From Megascapheus bottae (lineage: Eukaryota > Chordata > Mammalia > Rodentia > Geomyidae), in contig JANJXV010000192.1 of the NCBI GenBank assembly GCA_024803745.1, positions 186,001-250,000 of the forward strand: a stretch of 64,000 bases of DNA, in the 5' to 3' direction. Position 1 is the first letter of the stretch. Every line of letters begins with the position of its first letter. A model generated the notes under the pieces. That model was not told the origin of the DNA. It was given only the letters and a program-made list of their open reading frames with translations, and made no database searches. The translations under genes and the position numbers were made by a program. Below are positions 59,166 through 64,000 of the stretch, one piece after another.

Positions 59166-60568
59166 TAACAATACGTTGTCATTCCCAGTAACTAATACCA
59201 CATCTTATACAGTTTCTCATGAAGTGAATTAGAAATGAACAATTTTAAGACTTTTGCTAGATTAATATCCCTAAAGAGTTATGCAATTTTTATTCTCCCA
59301 TAGTACATAACAATAATCGTAACTATTTCTCTACCTTTTCACCAATACTGGACATTATCAACATTTTCACAAATCACAAATTTTCAAAACAGAAAAGATT
59401 TTGTCAATTCAACAGTCAAACCCTAATTTATAACCTGTGTGTATATAGATATTACGTATCGGCCTATGTACACACACATATACATATATTTAATTTATTG
59501 GGATATATTCCTAAGGGACACATGATGCAGAATACAAACAGCAATAAAGTAGAGAATTAAAGTCATAGAGTTAGTGCTTTCCATAATTCATGCCTGTGCT
59601 TTTGGTCTAGTGATTAAAATGCAAATCAAAGACATCTTCCAGGGGACCTGACTAGGTAGCAATCCCTCAGGTTCACAAGAGTGTCTTTCAGACAGCACCA
59701 TCCTTTGGTGAAATAAGTGGCTTTTTGGCAGGTCTGTAAGAGTATGAGGAAAATGAGAGGATCACTCATTATAACTGCCCTCCTGGAGTCCTTTCAAGAA
59801 TATGCCTCCCTACAGACAAAGGGAATTCAAAGGCTAAGAGGCACTCCACTAAAATTTACAGGAGGCTTTGGCATAGATCCACATGAAAGATAAATACAGA
59901 AGTGCAAAGGATAAAAGATGTGTCAGGCTGAAAATAACCTTCATGTGCTGTGGAAAGCAGTGGTTCTGAAGATGCAAATCCAGCCTGTTGAACAGTCCTT
60001 GGCAATGACATTTTAAAAGAACATCAGGAAACTAGACGACCTATAGGGAAAATGGCTTAGAATCCAAAATTAGAGAAGCTGAGCACCAAAGCAAAACATG
60101 TACTGCCTTCTAAACTTTATTGTTCAAAGATCACTGCCATTTGTGGTGTAGAAATTACAAAGTTGAATCACTTCCAATAATTTCTGTGTTAACAAATGAT
60201 GTATAACCAAAATTTATGGTATCACAATATTCTGCTCTCCTTTCTAAGGGGTTCTTTCTCTCACATTTAACAGGATTTTACAAAGTAAAATAGATACTTT
60301 TCGGTAGTGCAAGCTAAAGATTCCTGTAATTATCAAGTCTCCTGAAATCAGCCATATTTTCCAATGTAGAAGAGAGAACTTGAATTGGAAATACAGCCAA
60401 TAAAAATATAAACTACTGGCAGACTACAGAAGAGTTGGATCATTTCAGAGATGCTGCCAGCAGATGGCAAATGCCATAGGAGATAATGCCAAAGTAATTA
60501 CTTCTCAACCAGGAGCCAAGCAATGGATGTATGCTGGGAAATCATCACTGCTTTCAGTGCAAAGAAAG

Positions 60569-60572
<4 letters not shown>
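59166..60572. other. unique DNA, nothing recognised
   Basis: No supported feature. Confidence 0.4.

Positions 60573-60642
<70 letters not shown>
60573..60642 (+). repeat. (CT)n microsatellite
   Basis: 70 bp of uninterrupted CT dinucleotides. Confidence 0.97.
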
Positions 60643-60645
<3 letters not shown>

Positions 60646-60824
60646 GGAAAAACCAGCCATCAAATCTTTAGAAATAAGGAGTGATCATGAGGATGAAAAT
60701 ATTCTATTGAAAGTAATAAAAATAGCAAAAGTATTGCAGATATGACTAGAATAAATTTATCAGTAAGTCAGTATTAATAATGCCTAGCTTTAATAGCATT
60801 CAACACATAAAAATGGCATAAACT

Positions 60825-60990
60825 TGATTTTATTATAAATCTCATTGTACAGAAGAAGAGATTGGAATATTATGAAATTAAGTTCTCTTCCCAAGGTCAC
60901 ACAATTTTTTTTAGGTCACACAATTTTTAAGAGATAGAACAAAGAGCTGTAGACATTCTAATCACAGAGTCCTCACTCTTAAGCAGTACA
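60825..60990 (+). mobile_element. MIR-like relic with internal duplication
   Basis: MIR-like CTCATTGTACAGAAGAAGAG and CCCAAGGTCACACAATTTTT. The AGGTCACACAATTTTT piece is repeated in tandem (about 60894-60930). Confidence 0.6.
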
Positions 60991-63285
60991 CTAAGATTTG
61001 GGCCAAATGTTGCATGTAAACATCTGACAAGCAACTTAAATGTGTGTTTCAAGACAATCCAACTACCCAGTACTCATGTTGTGATAATAATGTTACTCTG
61101 TATACAGAAGCTCAAAGACCCATGGATCCAAAACTTTAATTCATATCTTCTCTGCCAAATGCATCATACTAACCTCTAAAAAAGAAGACTTTAATTGCAG
61201 CACAGGAAGGGTTCACAGTGCAGTAGGGCATAAAATATGCAAGCAAATAATCATAAGGCCAAGTAGAAGGGGTCATGACAGCAGACACATTCACAGGGTC
61301 TAAGGTGGAGATTTATCACACAATTCAATCACATGATTTATTACATAAATTCTTTCATAGGCAAGGATTAAAAGATGAGTAACAAAGACACTTGTAAGGA
61401 TTAAACATAATGGCTAAAGACATTCAACTGAAAAACAAATATGGAAGGTAGACTATAACAAGTCCATCTAACTTAAAATCGTATTTAATGCTACTTTGTA
61501 TTCAAAATGTCAAATTTTTCAAATAAAATGAGTGGGATAGTCTGTTAAAAATATGGCAAATTTTACCATGATGTATCAGCAGTGTATTGTGTGTACCGAA
61601 TTGTTGATTAATGTCAGGGTTTCATGAGCCACAATTTTCAACAAATCCAATAGGAATAAAAGCTTTCAGATAACATCATTTGAAAATCTCTCAAACTCAG
61701 TTCATAATATTAAAAATCACAAACTCTTAGGTATTAATCTTTTCTTAAGCAACACCATCATTGAGAGGTAAAATGCATGCTTATGTATGGTTTCCAATGA
61801 CTTGCCTGCTCATTTAAGGTATCGTGACTAATATATTTTCCTACATGATACTATATTTAAGAATATTTCCACCTTTAATTTTAGTCATTTTGATGCTCAA
61901 ATTCTCCAAAGTATGTATGTATTGTTAATACATAGTCAAAATTGATGCTCTTTATAATAAAATTCCCACTTATTTGTTAAACATGTCATTTGAAATATGA
62001 TGTAAAAATCAATGTTAATAAATTCTTTTAAAAAATAAAATTGTATTTAATAATTTGATTGAGAAGTGTGAGGACAACATGTACACAACTAAGTAACTTT
62101 AAAAATGAGTGAAGACTGTTAATACATGCAACAATAACTTGCCATTACACTATATTGTTGACATGGTTGTTTCCCATTGGTTATCAGTTAACAATTCATG
62201 AACCATTTTACACAATATATTAAACAATAAAATTATGTATGGTAGATGGTAGAGGCTGTGTGCTTTGCCAGGAGGCAAAATTAGAGTGATTCATGTAGTT
62301 CATTAATTGTGACAAATGTACCATACAAAAGTAAAATATTAGTAATACAGGAAAGCAGCTGTAGACTACTTGAGAACTCTCTGTACTGTCTTCACAACTT
62401 TCACAAAAATCTAAAACTACATGGACTTTAAAAGTTTATTACAAGTAAATATATATCACATGGAGTTAAAATAACTCAAAGCCTATAGGAAAGAAATGGT
62501 CAGAAACAGCAATATGAACTTCCATACATCTTTAAAAACACATGGAAATGTGTCCATACATGCAAAAGATACTATTTTTCACCTTGTTCTCTCAGCTACA
62601 AAGAGCAACACACAAAATGTAATAAACATGCCTAATTTCCAGATCTGGGTTTATAATACCATTCTCCAATACAAGGAGACAATAATCCTCAGGGAATGCC
62701 TGTTTCTAACATTGTGACCATAAATAGTTTGTACTAAAAATAAAAACTGAATTTCAAAAGCAAAAATATATTGGTAATCATGTGACAGAGTTGTAGCACA
62801 GAGCTCATAGAGCTCTAGAGGCAACTAGGTAGTAATAGATTTGTGTTAGGTTATCACCACAAGTATAAAACGAATGTCCATCAATTCATTCTCATCTAAA
62901 GGGCAGGATGAACAGAAGGAAAGAACAGAGAATCTCTCCTTCATAGAGATTTCCAAATAACTTATGAAGGTACTCCAAACTCAGTGAGGTTCAGAAACAA
63001 CTCCCTACATGTGCATATACATTTTGCATAATGATTTCCTTCTAAAGAAATACATAATACCAACAGTGATAACATATCAACAGTATGTCCCTTTAACATG
63101 GCATGATAACAACAGTGTCTTACTTCTATGTTCTCAGAATGCTAGATATTCCTTCTGATCATCAGAGAAGAATTATGACAGTGGAACATACTATCTAATT
63201 CACAAAGCATGCTCCTTAAAACCAGGAAGGGTCATCAAAACTGAAACAGAAGTCTAAGAGTCTATACAGACAGGAGGAGTCAATG
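60991..63285. other. unique DNA, nothing recognised
   Basis: AT-rich, single-copy-looking. One 73-codon frame at 62496-62717 has no motif. Confidence 0.4.
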
Positions 63286-63515
63286 TCAGTTGCAGGCTTG
63301 AACTCAGGGCCTGAGCAATGTCCCTAAGCTCTTTTGCTCAAGGCTAGTGCTCTACCACTTTGAGCCACAGAGCCACTCTGGTCTTCTTGTGGTTGATTGG
63401 AGATAAGAGTTTCAGAGACTGTCCTGCCTGGACTAGCTTTGAACCATGATCCTCTCTGAGCTCAGCCTCTACAGTAGCTAGGATTACATTCGAGAGTCAC
63501 TAGCCTACAGCATCA
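63286..63515 (-). mobile_element. ID-B1 dimeric SINE, antisense
   Basis: Near-complete antisense dimer: GCTTGAACTCAGGGCCTGAG, GCTCTACCACTTTGAGCCAC, GTGGTTGATTGGAGATAAGA, CTTTGAACCATGATCCTC, TAGCTAGGATTACATTCGAG. Confidence 0.88.
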
Positions 63516-64000
63516 AGTGCAATCCTAAGTACAACTCTGAAACAGAAGAGAATTAGGGGGAAAAAAAGGAAATGGAGTAAAATATATGGGCTTTTGTTAA
63601 AAATAATATATCAGTGTTGGTCTATTTCATATAATAAATGTATCATAGTGATATAAGATATTAAGAAGGAAAACTAGGTGCAGTGTATATGAGAATCTCC
63701 CCTAGAGTCTTTGCAACTTGGGAATGAGTCTAAAGCTACTCTGTCTTGAAAAGCTTGTTAGAAGTAAGTATCTATCACAAAGAGCTAAAAGTGATTCAAA
63801 GAATGTAGAAAAACTGAATCTTTTTACCTTTCTGAGCTTTTAGAAAAGAAAAAAAACTATGCTACAAATATGCACCTCTGACTATTAAGAAGTTAAGCAA
63901 CTTACAAACATATATGACAAGTATGTGTCTCTCAATAGAAGAGATTCCAAGAAAAGAACAATTCCTTCACAAGTTCTAGGAAGTAGAACTTTGGAAAACA
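63516..64000. other. unique DNA, nothing recognised
   Basis: No supported feature to the end of the window. Confidence 0.4.

Overview
This window looks like mammalian, probably rodent, nuclear DNA. It is AT-rich and non-coding, and its recognisable content is retrotransposons. Every long reading frame belongs to a LINE-1 (L1) element: ORF1 with a coiled coil, RRM and C-terminal domain; ORF2 with an AP-type endonuclease, a reverse transcriptase with the FADD motif, and a C-terminal Cys/His knuckle. The SINEs are dimers of tRNA-like (ID-type) units or ID units joined to B1-like 7SL modules. From memory these resemble the SINEs of pocket mice and kangaroo rats (Geomyoidea); that placement is inference. 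Older MIR and L2 relics support a placental mammal. I found no host exon, tRNA, rRNA, CRISPR array or bacterial-style operon.

Layout. 0-2.2 kb: unique DNA, one SINE with a target-site duplication (TSD), a GGGA/GA tract. 2.2-11.3 kb: a head-to-head inverted pair of L1s (minus 2246-5266, plus 5267-9632), then a further plus-strand L1 3' part. 11.3-15.1 kb: mostly unique with MIR and B1 relics. 15.1-22.7 kb: a rearranged minus-strand L1 complex, with two 3'-end units repeated at 936-941 bp, a long ORF2 copy, an inserted 3' copy, an inverted ORF1-ORF2 block and an L1 5' end. 22.7-31.2 kb: largely unique with decayed SINEs. 31.3-32.7 kb: two short L1 insertions, one with a microsatellite grown from its tail. 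32.9-40.1 kb: the only near full-length L1, with a CpG-rich 5' UTR, an intact 398-codon ORF1 and a broken ORF2. 40.1-50.7 kb: unique DNA with SINEs, old L1 3' ends (one twin-primed) and CA/CT repeats. 50.7-53.5 kb: an L1 whose 5' UTR is fused directly to late ORF2. 55.1-56.2 kb: an internally deleted L1 with a 20-bp TSD. 56.2-64 kb: mostly unique, with SINEs, an L2 and a MIR.

How the parts relate. No host gene set works together here. The L1 copies are close relatives, and two pairs share inactivating changes: a 1-nt deletion in the RT region at 7.39 and 37.96 kb, and an Asp-to-Gly change at an endonuclease catalytic position at 21.87 and 36.57 kb. This suggests defective templates were amplified in trans or copies were exchanged locally. 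Only ORF1 at 34717-35913 could still encode a complete L1 protein. I see no new biological system; the notable content is L1 structural variation.
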